From: Prorocentrum cordatum
Taxonomy: Eukaryota; Sar; Dinophyceae; Prorocentrales; Prorocentraceae
Reading direction: 5' to 3'
DNA length: 64,000 bases
Assembly: GCA_963575745.1 (NCBI GenBank)
Contig: CAUYUJ010012603.1
Span: forward strand, 161,501-225,500
A program made the position numbers and the translations under genes. This document shows, piece by piece, positions 31,054-42,034 of this stretch (positions are counted from its first letter, which is position 1; the number at the start of each line of letters is the position of its first letter). Below the pieces are notes generated by a model. That model did not search any database, was not told the DNA's origin, and saw nothing but the letters and a program-made list of their open reading frames with translations.

Positions 31054-31735
31054 ATGATTCGGAAGAGCCTTTCGGGGCAAGGGGGGCCTCTCGGGCTGCC
31101 TTGGACATCTCTTCGGCCGAGTTGGAGCCGTCTGGAGTCGTCTTGGGGCGCTTTCGGAGCCTATTGCCTGTATTGGAGCGATCATCGGGGCCTTTTGGGT
31201 CGTCTTGCAGCGTCGGGAAGTGGAACAGGCGGAAACGCCAAAACTGTTCAAACACATATGGAACCTCCATGTTTTTGGGCCTCTTGGGTATCGAAGGGTC
31301 CTCTTGGGCCGTCTGGAGGCCGTCGTGGGCGTTTTGGACCGTCCAAAGGCCTTCGGCCGCTCACGCCACCGTGCCTGGGTTAGAGGCCTCTTGGAAGTTC
31401 GTTTGGATATCGTGGGAGGCCTCTCGGGGGCATCTTGGAGTCAGTGTTGGAAGCATCTTGCTTGGGGGCCGTTTGGGGGCCTCTTGGGCGTCTTTTTAAG
31501 CTTCTTGGAGGCCCCGTGAGGCCTCTAGGGGGCCTCGTGGGCTCTCTTGGGGGCCTCTTTGGGCTTCCAGGGGGCTCCTCGCTCGAATTGTCGGTTCGTT
31601 TTCCCCCCTTGGGCCACCGCTTGGAGCCGTCTTGGGGCCCTCTTGGGCGATCGTGGGCGCCTCTTGGGCCGTTTTGGAGCCCTCTTGGGCCGTCTTGTGG
31701 CCCTTTTGGGGGCATCCGCCACGGCCGCGTCGGTC
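31054..31735 (-). mobile_element. CCAAGAGG-type element, copy D (inverted)
   Basis: On the plus strand the units read 'cctcttggg', 'ggccgtcttgg', 'ggcatcttgg', the reverse complement of the copy A/B interior. The reversed segment near 31,205 contains 'ttcccgacgctgcaagacg', matching 'tttccgacgctccaagacg' of copy C near 35,175. The defined outer ends are not found, so it is partial. Confidence 0.6.
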
Positions 31736-31904
31736 GCGCCGAACTAGCTGGCCGCTGCGCGCGCGTGCTAGGGTCGGCACGGCCGCAGAGATGCCCCAGC
31801 CAACGCCAAGCATGCATTGCAATCGCCACCGCATTTGTTTTGCAAACCAAGGTGCGGGTGGGTGGGTGGGATAGTTGCAAGGGCGTGGGATGTGTCAACT
31901 CGTT

Positions 31905-32010
31905 TGTTGAAATCAATTGCACCATATAGACTGCACTACATCTATTGCGCTACATATGTTGGAACGAATAGACTTCACCACATAGACTGGACAGCCAATG
32001 GGGTCCGCTG
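31905..32010 (+). repeat. 15-bp satellite TTGCACCACATAGAC, short array
   Basis: 'attgcaccatatagactgca', 'ctacatctattgcgctacat', 'cttcaccacatagactgg': about seven degenerate units. Confidence 0.65.
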
Positions 32011-32759
32011 CGCGCTAACATGTTCGTGAGAAACAGCCTGCGCATGTGTGTGTGCGTGTGTATGTATAGGTATCTATGTTGTCCTCCTGAAACTCCTCAT
32101 CCTCCTTCTCCTCCTCCTCCTGTTTCTGCTTCTTCTCACCTCTCCCACCCTGTTCCGCCCACACCCTCTCTCCTCCTGCTCCTCCCCCTCCTACTCACCT
32201 CCCCAGCGGCACTTCGGTGGAGGGCACGTGCATCACATCCATATCACGGTCTGCAAAAATAGCATCAGCTGCTGGATGCGCTGTAAGAGTGGCCAACATT
32301 GTGGTCGGAACATCCAAGGACCTGAGCAGATAAGGACAACGACCGAAGTGTCTCGAAAATGCTGGGAAGTTGCGGCAGCGGCGGCATCGTAACGTTGTTC
32401 CCAATGGGATTTGCCTGACATCGCCTCATATCACCCCCCTCGCGCTCAGCACCCTTCTCTTTCTCTTCCTGGTTATCCACGTCCCCCCGGCCTGCTCTCC
32501 CCTCTCCAACTCCCGTTTCCGCCTTCTCCCTCTCACGCCTCCTCCGCCATGACCATTATCCTGCATAGCCCCCTGTTGCTATCTCTTGTTCTCTCTCTCT
32601 CTCTCTCTCTCTTCGTTTCTCTCGCTTGCTATATCTCTATTTCTCACTCTCTCTCTCTCTCTCTATATATGTCTCTCTTGCTCCCTCCCACCCTGCATGC
32701 GCAAAGCCCGTTGTGTATACACATGTGTATATATGTATACATTCATGTATGTGTACAGA
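32011..32759. other. Microsatellite-rich, no gene
   Basis: GTGTGT/TATG at 32,043-32,070, C/T-rich blocks at 32,085-32,210 and 32,400-32,570, (CT)n at about 32,590-32,620, CT/TATA at 32,645-32,670, then a TATG/TACA stretch to 32,755. Reading frames are low-complexity. Confidence 0.6.
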
Positions 32760-33370
32760 CACTGCTTCATCAGCATGGTAATCAATATCACCAGCATCAA
32801 CATCATCATCAGCATCATCCGCATCACCAGGCTCATCATTATTATCGTCAGCATCAGCAGTATCAGCATCGGAATCGTCATCATCAGCAGTAGCATCAAC
32901 ATCAACATCGACATCATCACCATCACCATCACCATGACCATCATCAACAGCATCAGCATCAACAGCTTGTTCATCAGCATTGTCATCATCAACATCATCA
33001 TCACCACGAGCATCAGCATCAACAGCCGCATCATTCTCGTCAACCTCATAATCAGCATAAGCTAGCGCATCATCAGCATCATCGTCATCACCGTCGTAAT
33101 CATCGTCATCAACGTCATCATCCCCACCAAGCAAACATCATCAGCTTCATTATCACCACCATCATCAGTAGCATCATCACCAACATGGTCATCCTCATCA
33201 ACAGCATCATCGAGATCATCGTCGTCGGCATCCTCATCATCATCCTCATCCTGATTATCAGCAGCAGCAGCATCATCATCATCAACATCATCCCCACCAC
33301 CAGAATCAGCATCATCATCCCCATCCTCGTCATCCTCATCATCCTCAGTATCGTCCTCATCATCCTGACC
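32760..33370. repeat. Degenerate (ATC)n block
   Basis: About 600 bp of CAT/CAG/CAA/CAC triplets, more diverged than the 17.5- and 22.3-kb blocks, then TCC/TCA triplets. Minus frames are Asp- or Met-rich. Confidence 0.85.
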
Positions 33371-33622
33371 CTCCTCCTACTCTGCCTCCTCCTCCTCCTC
33401 CGCCTCCGCCTCTGTCTCTTCTGCCAGGGCCCCCCCCTCCCGGCCCTCCTCCCCGCCTCCCGGGGCACCCCCGCCCAGAGACGTCCTCCGACCCCCCCCC
33501 AACCGGCGGACAGGGGTGGGGGCCGCCCGACGCCGCGGCCAGGAACGCGACGCCGCCGGCTCCCGCGGCGGCCCTGTCCCGGGGCTGGGGGGCGAAGGGG
33601 CACGTACAGCGAAACAGAGAAT
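33371..33622. other. GC-rich, no recognised gene
   Basis: CTC/CGC-rich start, then GC-rich sequence open on both strands. Confidence 0.4.
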
Positions 33623-33732
33623 ATGGCATACACACAGACACGTAAGAACTCGGAGGTCCGCGCGGCTTCCTCGGATCGGCGCTGGGGGCGCCCCTGGCGG
33701 ACCTCGGAATTTGCATGTGTCTGGCATTGCAT
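33623..33732. mobile_element. GC-rich foldback element
   Basis: Inverted segments 'actcggaggtccgc' (33,648-33,661) and, reversed, 'ttccgaggtccgc' (33,697-33,710), with weaker pairing further out. The left half 'ggtccgcgcggcttcctcgg' + 'atcggcgctgg' and the internal GGGGGCGCCCC match the family of 12,740-12,843 and 60,655-60,745. Confidence 0.5.
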
Positions 33733-34974
33733 GCTCCCCTATGCGTGGATGCTCGTGCTGGGGGCCTCCCTGGAGAACGCTCTTCCATGCTCGGTGAAAA
33801 ACCAGGTTGTCCGATGGGGGGAGGGGGGAGTGGCCAGCCAATGGCCTGACATCTTCGCTCTGTGCAGCCCCACGCATGCCCGCGCGCACCAAGACTGAGC
33901 ACTCCCTTCGGACCTGCGCAACTGACAAGGTCAAATTATCCGGGGTGAGGGCGCGGGGGCGCGAGCCTGATAGCCGGGGCCATCTGCGGACCCCCAAAAA
34001 ACGGCCTCCTGAAGCGACTCGCTTTACACATGCGTCAAGGCTGCGCCGAACGTCCGTCGATTTTGCATCGAACCTGAGCCGAACTAAAGTCGAGATAATC
34101 TCATTGGAGTCGAACAGATCCGGTAGGCAGGCCCACCCTCCATCGGATCGAAAACTCGAGCTCGGTGGGGACCACCTGACCCAGACAGGTCTCCGAAACG
34201 AACATCTAAGAAGGGAGAGGAGGGAGCGAGAGTTCAAGCGAGGCGCCGATCCACGGACAGGCGGCGACGCACGAGTGCCCGTGCCCGTTGTTTCCAGGCG
34301 CGCGAGGCTGAGACTCTCAGAGACTGGCAAAAACATGCTCACATGAGGTCCACCAAAGCTGCGTTGCTAACTGCAACCATTTGGTGTCATTGATGTCGTA
34401 GTGCCTGTGCAGTCGTGGTCTCGTGACGTCGCTGGTGTCGTATGGTGTGTCTCGCTGCTGTCGTTTGGGCGACATATAGTCAACACGAACACCCGCCGTG
34501 ATGCGTTGACGAAAACTGGAGGTCTGGGTCCTTCTCCTCCTTCTTCTTCTCCTCCTCTGCCTCCTCCTTGTGCTGTGCAAGAGTTCCCGTATATCGTCGC
34601 AACACCGTTTCTGCTGTCAGCCATGGTGTCTCCTTCCTGTTGCTTGATGCTCTGGCTAGGGTTTCAGTTCAGCGCTCTTCGTGTCCACACCTCTGTCGGA
34701 TGCCATGCTATCTGGGCCGCCCATCGCCATACCATTCGTTTGTACCCATTCGTTTGTACAAGTGCATATCCGCCGATCCGGCGTGTGAGTTTCAAGGAGT
34801 CTCAGCTACAGCCTCGAGGCTGAGCCTCAGCCTCTGGGGGGGTTGCCGGGGTGGCTCTGCCGGGGAAGGGGGGGTGGGGGGGGGGGGGGACGAGTTTTCC
34901 GGCGGTCGCGGGGGGCCGCTTTTACAAAAGGCTCTAATCTCGAGGATGCGCTGAAAGGGTGGCCGCGGCCGCAA
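33733..34974. other. No recognised gene
   Basis: Unique-looking sequence with a G-run near 34,868-34,889. Frames of 80-180 codons exist on both strands (for example 33,807-34,346 plus) but have no recognisable domain. Confidence 0.4.
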
Positions 34975-35475
34975 AAGTCTCTGAGGACGGTTTAAGAAAG
35001 TCCCGAGACCCCGAAAGATCGCCCGAACACGCCCAAGATGGCCCCAAGACGTCCCAAGAGCCTTCCAAGACGTCTGAAGAGGCCTCCAAGAGGCCTCCCA
35101 CGAGGGCCCCCAGAGGCAAAAATCGTTGATTTCCATTGGTGTGTTTCAATGTTTTTTGGGGTTGTCGTTTTTTTCTGTTTTCCGACGCTCCAAGACGGCC
35201 CAAGAGGCCCCCAAGACCGCTCGAAGACGGCCCAGGAGGCCCCCAGACAGTCCCAAGACGGCCCAAGAGGGCCCCAAGGCGGCCCAAGAGCCGCCCAAGA
35301 CGGCCCAAGAGGCCCTCAAGACGGCCCCAAGAGGACCCAAAAGAGGGACGAAAAGCGGAAAAAATCGAGCCTTCCAGCCCACGAGGCCCCCAGGAGTCCC
35401 CAAGAGCCCCCAAGAGGGCCCCCCAAAGCCCCCAAGAAGCCCCCATGACGCCCTGACAGGCTCCTAAGATGGCTC
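34975..35475 (+). mobile_element. CCAAGAGG-type element, copy C (partial)
   Basis: Units 'ccaagacggcccaagagg' and 'ccccaagag' as in copies A and B. The interior landmark 'atcgttgatttccattgg' + 'tgtgtttcaatg' corresponds in position to 'atgattttt'/'aaatgatttggg' in B and A. It has no defined ends. Confidence 0.6.
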
Positions 35476-35549
35476 AAAACACGCCCATAATGTCTGCGTC
35501 TGGAGAATAACACCGAGCGACCCGGATCGGCGGCACTGGCCGAAGGCCA

Positions 35550-36437
35550 CTACAATATTGTATACTGCGTCGCCGCATCAACTTCTGCGCCCCGCGAAAG
35601 CTCCTGCGGACAAAATCCGACCACAACTCTAATTCGTATTGAGAGGTAGTGTCTCTTGTGTCGGGATTGTGGGGTCGTGTTATCGTTGTCGTCGTGGGCG
35701 CTGGCGTGGTAGGATTGAGCAGGCAGGTCACTGCGCGCGTAACACTTGCTGGAGGCGTCAGACGACCGATCCTGGGGCGTGGCAATACTCATGATGATCG
35801 CATCTGTGGTACTGCTCGCTGGCTGCTTGGCAACCGTCTGCATTCGGGGTGTGACGGAGATCATTCGAACCGTTCGCATCGGTATTCTGCAGAGCTACGG
35901 TTGACTTGGGTCGGTCACTGCCCACAATTCCACACCGTATAGCATAGTGAGAATCACCGTGCCTTGGTAGTGCCGAAGATTCATTAGCTCTTGTCTGCGG
36001 ATCGTGAAGGATGCCCAACCAGCCTGTATGCTTCGCGTAATCTCGGTGGCAGAGGCGTCGTGAAACGTAATGGCTTGCCATATATTTGACCGTGCCGTTG
36101 TAAGGCAAAACGGTGATGCCGATCCCAGACACTTCGACAGCGATGTCCATCCCTGACACTTCGACAGCGCGCGTTCGGATTCGAGGCTGGTTGCTCATGA
36201 CAATCGTCTTGTCGGGGTGGACTTCCAGGCCATGGGCTCTGGCTGCTGAAATTGAATCAGCAAGCACTGTCCTGAGATGCGGCAGGGTCTGGTTCAGTAG
36301 TAGCATGTCGCTTGCAGAGAAGACGACGCCATGTACGTAGGAAGTGTAGGGGCAACGAAAAAGACGCTGGCACGGTCGATGTCTCAACCGGGCGCTTTGA
36401 CACAATCTGACCGTCAGCCTTGATGATTTCTGGAAAC
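35550..36437 (-). pseudogene. LINE-type reverse-transcriptase remnant
   Basis: Minus-strand coding decayed by frameshifts. From 5' to 3': FSASDMLLLNQTLPHLRTVL near 36,300, resembling the RT motif C block 'FADDMLLL' with the catalytic Asp pair spoiled; then GLEVHPDKTIVMSN near 36,220, matching the 'GLxLHPxKTKxLSN' block after motif C; VEVSG...VLPYNGTVKYM; after a frameshift near 36,075, ITFHDASATEI, IQAGWASFTIRRQEL and TMLYGVELWAV, the post-RT block; after a stop, MRTVRMISVTPR, resembling the C-terminal 'MLRMILxTPR'. The pattern is that of dinoflagellate LINE ORF2 from family knowledge. The N-terminal half and endonuclease are missing. It is a 5'-truncated dead copy. Confidence 0.75.
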
Positions 36438-36529
36438 AAATGCTTCAGCTACATCCAATTGGATGCCGCGCCTCCGGCGTCCACGCACGGATGAATGATT
36501 GGAGGGTGTTCTGTGGAAGTGCGTTGAAA

Positions 36530-36610
36530 AATACCAAGGAGGAGGAAGAGGAGGAAGGAAGGAAGGGGAGGATGAAGGAGGAGGGGGAGAAGGAGGAGGA
36601 AGATGAGGCG
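36530..36610. repeat. GAG/GAAG-rich tract
   Basis: GAGGA and GGAAGGAAGG units, about 100 bp upstream (on the minus strand) of the LINE remnant. Confidence 0.7.
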
Positions 36611-37280
36611 GATGAGGGAGATTGGGGGGGGCAGAGGGGGAAGGGCGAGAGGGAGAGGGTCAAACTAGGCGCGCTCGCGCCGTATCTGACATCCTACTTC
36701 TCCAACCCATCCCTGCCCATTGCGCTGTGTGTTCATCTATCTACCGACGCGTGTCATAGCGGACCTGGAACTCCCAAGAGAACCCTATCGTGTTATGCAC
36801 AATCGGAAACAAAGGAGCTGCGAACGTTGGATGCGCAGGAGGATGCGCAGGAGGATGTGCAGGAGGAAAACGAGGAGGATGAGGAAGGAGCAGAACGAGG
36901 ACGAACAGCAGCAGCAGGATCTGGAGTGGAAGGAGCGGGAGGAGCAGAAAGAACAAGGGAATGCGGAGGAAGGGACATGAGGGGGGCGACCACGATGAAA
37001 CACGACTCGGACCCAGAGAAGTGGCCCGCGCTGGGGCGAGCGCGCCAGTACCAAGGACGGGAGCAAAGCACCGTGAGGCCCACGCTGCAGTGGGAGCATC
37101 GTTTTGAACCACCGGAAACAATGGGATCGTGCTTCTGTTCATGGGGGTACCGCGTGTTACCCGCGGGTGGGGGAAGGTTGGGGCGGGGGGGGGGGATAAC
37201 GGTAACTGCGACCGCGGGCTCGTTTCTGAGAATCCTGGAGCCACAGGGCCCCCCCCCCCCCCCGGGGCGCATCGCAACCT
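36611..37280. other. No recognised gene
   Basis: Includes a 'gaggatgcgcaggagga' repeat at 36,835-36,875, GAG/AGC-rich DNA to 36,960 and G-run/C-run homopolymers near 37,180 and 37,249. No domain is recognised. Confidence 0.4.
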
Positions 37281-37450
37281 TAAACTTAGGTCGGGCATGT
37301 CCCCCTACCGGCGGATTTTGGGCGAAATCTTCAGAATGATCAAGGAGACTCAGGAATAGTACCAAATAGTCAAAAAAATCGCCTCCAGACTATTTCTTGA
37401 CTATGTGTGAATTTTCCTCCTGTAGAGGGACACGCCCGACTTGACCTTAA
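37281..37450. mobile_element. Terminal-inverted-repeat element, about 170 bp
   Basis: Left arm 37,281-37,320 ('aggtcgggcatgtccccc' + 'taccggcggatttt') pairs with right arm 37,409-37,450 ('attttcctcctgtagaggg' + 'acacgcccgact'), about three-quarters of positions complementary. An inner inverted pair AAATAGTC / GACTATTT lies at about 37,365 and 37,388. A related partial copy is at 12,556-12,690. It is MITE-like: no coding capacity. Confidence 0.65.
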
Positions 37451-37619
37451 ACGTCCGCGCTGGGGTCGCCGCCGCGCCTTCGCTGCGCAGCGACCCTGCA
37501 GGCCAGAGGAAGCAACGGACGGCATCGAGAGCCCCCAGGCCCACCCACCCCTCCCACAGTGGGGCCACCAGGCTGTGCACATGCTGCTGTCTGGCTCCAT
37601 CCCCCTTTCCCATACCCGA

Positions 37620-37705
37620 GGAGGAGGAGGAGGAGGAAGAGGAGGAGGAGGAGGAGGAGGAGGAGGAGGAGGAGGAGGAGGAGGAGGAGGAGGAGGAGGA
37701 GGAGG
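37620..37705. repeat. (GAG)n microsatellite
   Basis: Near-pure GAG. Confidence 0.92.
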
Positions 37706-38224
37706 AGCTCCTTCCGCCTCCACGTCGTCGTTCTGCCCCTCCTCCTCCGATCTCGTTCTGCTGCACCGCATCGCCTGCGTACACCACAACGCCCGTGTAC
37801 ACCACGGCAGCCGCGCGCACCACAGCGCCCGTGCACACCACAGTGCGTTCCGGCGTTCGTTTTCACTATGCTATCACAGGATAGTTCAAACAACATCATA
37901 ACATCAATGAGTTAAAATCCTGCGTGCGAAACTGTACACGGAGAGGGCCGAACATCTTCCAGAAAGAGTGAGGGGAGAGAGGATAATGGCATTCATACTG
38001 TGCACTGATGAAGTAGGGTAATGGTGGGAGAAGGCGGAAGTGGAGAGATGATGATCATTATGCTTGGACGATGCTGCTCAACGCTAGTGGCCATTCGTGC
38101 ACGGGGCCCGAACGGGGGCGGCGCGACTCCCGGACGAGGCCCGACCGAGCTGTAGAGCCGTGCTGCACAAGAGAGGTCGACCCGTGGTCGGATGACATAC
38201 TTCCCACAGCCTTTTCCGTCGCCC
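37706..38224. other. No recognised gene; short CACCACA repeats
   Basis: 'gtacaccac' / 'gcgcaccacagcgcc' units repeat at 37,775-37,845. The rest is unassigned. Confidence 0.45.
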
Positions 38225-38445
38225 TCCAGGTCCTGGAAGTTGTTTTAGAGTTTGTTTTAGAGTTTGAGATGTTCGCAGGTTGTGGCTTAGATATGTTTTG
38301 AAGTTTTTTCAGAGTTTGAGATTTTCGCAGGTTTTGGCTTTCAGATGTTTTGAAGCTTTTTTTTTGATTTAAAGTTTGAGATGTCCACAGGTTCTGGCCT
38401 AGAGTCATTTTGAAGTGTTTGAGAGTTTCCAAATAGTTCGGCCGG
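38225..38445 (+). repeat. GTTTGAGATGTTCGCAGG tandem repeat
   Basis: About three and a half units of 65-75 bp, each with 'gagtttgagatgttcgcagg', then 'tctggcttagat'-like and 'ttttgaag' segments. A/T-rich compared with its surroundings. Confidence 0.75.
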
Positions 38446-39429
38446 TTTTCTCGATGGACCTCGTGGAGCATGAATGACAAGCCTAACTCCAGGAGTCCTT
38501 AAACTACCCGGGCTTCTCCAGCCTGCCACCGCTGGGCCGGGCTTGCAGCCACAGCGCTCACCGAGCACGGGTCGCGAGCGCGCGGGGCCCGGACCTCGCG
38601 CGGGTCCAGAAGCGGTCCCCGCGGGTCTCTCCGTCCGCGTTCTCCACCGGGAGGGTCCCGCCCGAAGGAGCAGGGAGCTGAGCTCTTCGGCAGGCCCTCA
38701 GGGATGGGGCTCGTTGGATCGTTGGGTCAGAAGTTGCCCCTCAGTAGCGTCCTCAGTCTGATGGGACACCCAGCCAGACACCGACAGTGCACGCCTGACG
38801 CTGCCAGTCGAGGAGGGGGGAGAGGGGAGGGGGTGGGAGGGCAGTAGGGAGAAGCACGAGGAGACGGCGGAGGAGGCGGGATGAGGAGGAGGAAGAGAAA
38901 GAGGAGGGGGAGGGCGGGGGAGGATGATGAAGAGGACAAGTTTGAAGGAGGAGGAGAAGGAAGGGCAGGGGAAGGGGGAGGAGGAGGATGAGGAGACAAC
39001 GGCAGGTGCAGAATTGGAGAGGATGAAAAGAGGAGGGGAGGGGGGCACGCATGCAAACAGAAAGCCGACTCGGGTGAGCTGGCCCGAAGGCGCTTAACGG
39101 TGCACCCACAGCTGGGGAAGATGGGAAACGGCTGTGAGGGAGGCGGGAGGGAAGACGAGGAGGAGGGGGGGAGAAGCAGGACGGCCAAGATCGACCGCCG
39201 AGGCGGGCCAACGGGCCCCGCCCACTCCCGCCACCCCGCCATGACAAAAGACCAAGTGTCGGCACGGCTCGGGGTTTGGGTTGGCGGCTGCTCCCACCTA
39301 GCCAATGAAAGCGCCCGCTCCCGAGCGGCACCGATTCCGATGACATGGCGAACGGTAAACATTTGCCGAGCCGCCAACACGATGGTGCATCTTCCCCAAA
39401 CAGTGCTTGCACTTAGGGCTCGTCACTTC
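38446..39429. other. No recognised gene
   Basis: GC-rich start, AGG/GAG-rich stretch at 38,810-39,000, then mixed. Frames on both strands are low-complexity. Confidence 0.4.
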
Positions 39430-39659
39430 AGGTCTAAGAAATTGGGCCTAGGTGTTGGTTTGGGGGCCACGTGCTTCCCGTCGCCGCCCCGTCGCCGCCC
39501 ATCGTCCGGGCCTGGGTGTTGGTTTGGCGTCCCCGTGCTCGCCATCGCCGCACCGTCGCCGCCTCCTTCGCCGCCCATCAGATGAGCCCGGATGTTGGTC
39601 TGGCGGTTCTCTGCTCGCCGTCGCCGCGCCGTCGCCGCCTCGTCGCCGCGACAAGGGCT
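39430..39659 (+). repeat. 67-75 bp tandem repeat, three units
   Basis: 'ggtgttggtttgg' or 'gatgttggtctgg' starts at about 39,449, 39,516 and 39,591, each followed by 'tgctcgccgtcgcc' and CGTCGCCGC runs. Confidence 0.75.
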
Positions 39660-39795
39660 GCGCCACATTGAATGCCCCACACAGATTGCGCCGCATAGAT
39701 TGCGCAACACAGATTGACGCAGATAGACTGCAACACACACAGTGCACAACCTTCACTGCACCACTTAGTTTGCCCCGCATATATGGCACAACAAA
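39660..39795 (+). repeat. 15-bp satellite, GATTGCGCCGCATA variant
   Basis: 'cagattgcgccgcata', 'gattgcgcaacaca', 'gactgcaacacaca', 'cactgcaccacttag': about nine units of 14-15 bp of the TTGCACCACATAGAT family. It passes into the tetranucleotide block. Confidence 0.7.
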
Positions 39796-40280
39796 CATGT
39801 ATGTATGTAGATATGCCTGTCTGTCTGTCTATATGTCTGCCTGTCTGTCTGTTTGTCTGCCTGTTTTTCAGTATGAATGTATGCATATATGTAGATTTGT
39901 TTGTTTGTTTGTATGTATGTATGTATGTATGTCTGTCTGTCGGTCTGTCTGTCTGTAGGTATGTATGTATGTATGTATGTATGTATGTGCGTATGCATGT
40001 GTATGGATGTAAGTGTATGCATGGGTATGCATGTGTATGTATGTGTATGAGTGTGTGTGTATGTGTATGTATGTGTGCATGTGGATGTGCATGTGTGATG
40101 TGTGTCGGTGTCTGTGTATGTGTATGTGGTTGTGCATGTATGCATGTGTATATATATATATATGTGCATGTAGATATGTATGCATGCATGTATGTATGAG
40201 CGTATACATGTATGCGCATGTGTACGTGGTTGTGTGTATGTGTATGTGTACGTGAATGTGTATGTGTTTGGGCATGTGTT
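39796..40280. repeat. TATG/TCTG/GTAT tetranucleotide block
   Basis: Successive runs of TATG, TCTG, TTTG, TATG, then TGTATG/GTGTAT. Frames through it are Cys/Met/Val-rich on plus and His/Thr-rich on minus, both repeat-derived. Confidence 0.9.
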
Positions 40281-40382
40281 AGTGAGGGGGTCTCCTACAG
40301 CGACCATTAGCAGGCCATGGCTGTTAACTTCTTGGCCCGCGGAATGAAAACACAAAAAAACAAATTTGACAGACGAAGCGCC

Positions 40383-40505
40383 TTGAAATTTTCAAAATTC
40401 CGCCGAGCACTGATTTTTGCACGGCCTGGTTTGCCATCGGCTGCTTTGCAATATTCAGAATTCCACGGGGCATTGATTTTTGCCAGGCATGCTTTGCCAT
40501 GGGGC
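40383..40505 (+). repeat. Two tandem units of about 63 bp
   Basis: 'attttcaaaattccgccgag' + 'cactgatttttgc' and 'atattcagaattccacgggg' + 'cattgatttttgc', followed in both by 'tttgccat'. One plus frame spans them and is conserved (RALIFARPGLPS / GALIFARHALPW), without a known family. Confidence 0.7.
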
Positions 40506-40860
40506 GATGTGTCATCGATTCAAAAGCGGGGAACCCCAGGCGATGCTCATTGGTACAACGCCCAAAGGGCTTCCGAAAAAAACAGCGACCATGTTGGATT
40601 TGGCGCGCGGCGTACGCGGGTGAGAAAGCAGCCGCTTCTCTAGGGCAGCGCGCGCCTTGAGGGGACGCAAGCTTCAACGTGCAAGCGCGTCCACCGCGCA
40701 AGCGCAAACGCTACGAGCGACGGGAAAAATCGTCCGCTGCACGGCGATGCGCACACCTGTCGCGACATCACTCGAGAACGTCGCAATCGCATGTATTTCC
40801 GTCCAACTTTGAAGGCGGCGCTGCGTAACCAAAGCGCGCGCGGGCGCGCCAAAATCGAAG
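40506..40860. other. No recognised gene
   Basis: GC-rich, with many GCGC steps. Nothing recognisable. Confidence 0.4.
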
Positions 40861-40884
40861 CAAACACGCACGCGCACACGCACG

Positions 40885-40916
<32 letters not shown>

Positions 40917-40965
40917 CGCGCACACACGCACACACACACACACACGCACGCGCACGTAGCGAGCC
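40861..40965. repeat. (CA)n microsatellite
   Basis: CACACA with CACGCA interruptions. Confidence 0.92.
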
Positions 40966-41036
40966 GAGCTTTTGAGTCGCGACGGGTACAAGCTAGACCA
41001 GGGCGCGGCTAACATAATTGACGGCAGCGCAAACAT

Positions 41037-41076
41037 CTCTCTCTCTCTCTCTTTCTCTCTCTTTCTCTATATATAT
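41037..41076. repeat. (CT)n-(TA)n microsatellite
   Basis: CTCTCT then TATATA, the same arrangement seen near 900-975 and 32,590-32,670. Confidence 0.85.
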
Positions 41077-41470
41077 AATATCATCTGTAAATGGAGACAA
41101 AGAGAACGGATCGCGGTATATTGCCCAGCAGCCAGCCCGGAAACGCACCCGAACGGGCTCCGCGCCCCACGGGTGCCGCAAGGAGAATTGTCGAATGCCG
41201 ACGCGCACTTCCGCGCCGCGAAAGGGCCCCCATGCCGCTGGAGCTTCCGCCACCGCCCCCCCTTTCCCGTAGTGCAAGGTTTCGTCGTCTCAAACGCGCG
41301 GGTCCGCAAGCGATGTTGCTTTCTGGAGCGCCAGACGGCTTCCCCACAATATCCGCGCGCATGTTGGGATTGGAGCTTAACGTGCGGGACATGAGAAACG
41401 TACTGATTATACAAAGCAGCGCGCGGCCTGGAGAAGCGCGAACTTAACCGCCGCGCAAGCGGGAGGAGCA
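41077..41470. other. No recognised gene
   Basis: GC-rich with short competing frames, leading into the satellite domain. Confidence 0.4.
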
Positions 41471-42034
41471 TTGGCCGAAGAACGGCCGTGACCCGGCCTC
41501 CGTCGGCCTCCTCAAAGGGCTCCAGAAAAAATCATTTTCAGTTGCGGCACTTATATGCCGACTTCTATATTCTGGAAAATGCAAATTGATCCCGCGCGCG
41601 GAAGCGCCGGTGACCCGGCCTCCGTCGGCCTCCTTAAAAGGCTCCAGAAAAATTCAGATTTAGTTTCGGGAATAAAATGTCGACTTTTATATTCTGGATA
41701 ATGCAGAACTCTCCAGCGCGCGCGAACGCCGGCGACCTGGCCCCCGTCGGCCTCCTTGAAGGGCTCCAGACAAAATCAAATATAGTTTCGGGAACCACAT
41801 GTCGACTTTCATATTGTGGACAATGCAGAATTCCCCACGCGCGCGAGGGTGACCCGGCCTCCGTCGGCCTCCTCAAAAGGCTCCAGAAAAAATGCTCAAA
41901 CGCGGCACTTACATGTCGACTTGTATATTCTGGACAATGCAGAACTATCCCGCACGCACGAGCGCCGGTGACCCGGCCTCCGTCGGCCTCCTTAAAGGGC
42001 TCCAGAAAAATTCAGATTGAATTTCGGGAAATAA
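41471..42034 (+). repeat. 122-bp satellite array, left part
   Basis: Unit starts (CCGGCCTCCGTCGGCCTCC or variant) at about 41,493, 41,615, 41,737, 41,854 and 41,973, spacing 117-122 bp. Each unit has 'gctccagaaaaattcaga', 'tatattctggacaatgcag' and an 'aactcccc'+CGCGCG tail. The array is cut at 42,034 by an insertion and resumes at 43,011. Confidence 0.9.
42009..42034 (+). repeat. 26-bp direct repeat, left (candidate target-site duplication)
   Basis: From 'aattcagattga' to 'gggaaataa'; identical over 26 bases to 43,011-43,036. Removing the 1,002 bp between the two starts brings the neighbouring satellite units (41,973 and 43,098) to 123 bp, the normal period. Confidence 0.85.

Noticed and set aside
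38674-39048. Paired purine-rich and pyrimidine-rich blocks as a bidirectional promoter
   Set aside because: Composition alone; no conserved motif, transcript evidence or flanking gene pair supports it.
39714-40199. Cys-rich plus-strand frame across 39.7-40.2 kb, resembling a secreted Cys-rich peptide
   Set aside because: The Cys, Val and Met codons come from TGTATG/TCTG tetranucleotide repeats; the minus strand is equally open as His/Thr-rich.
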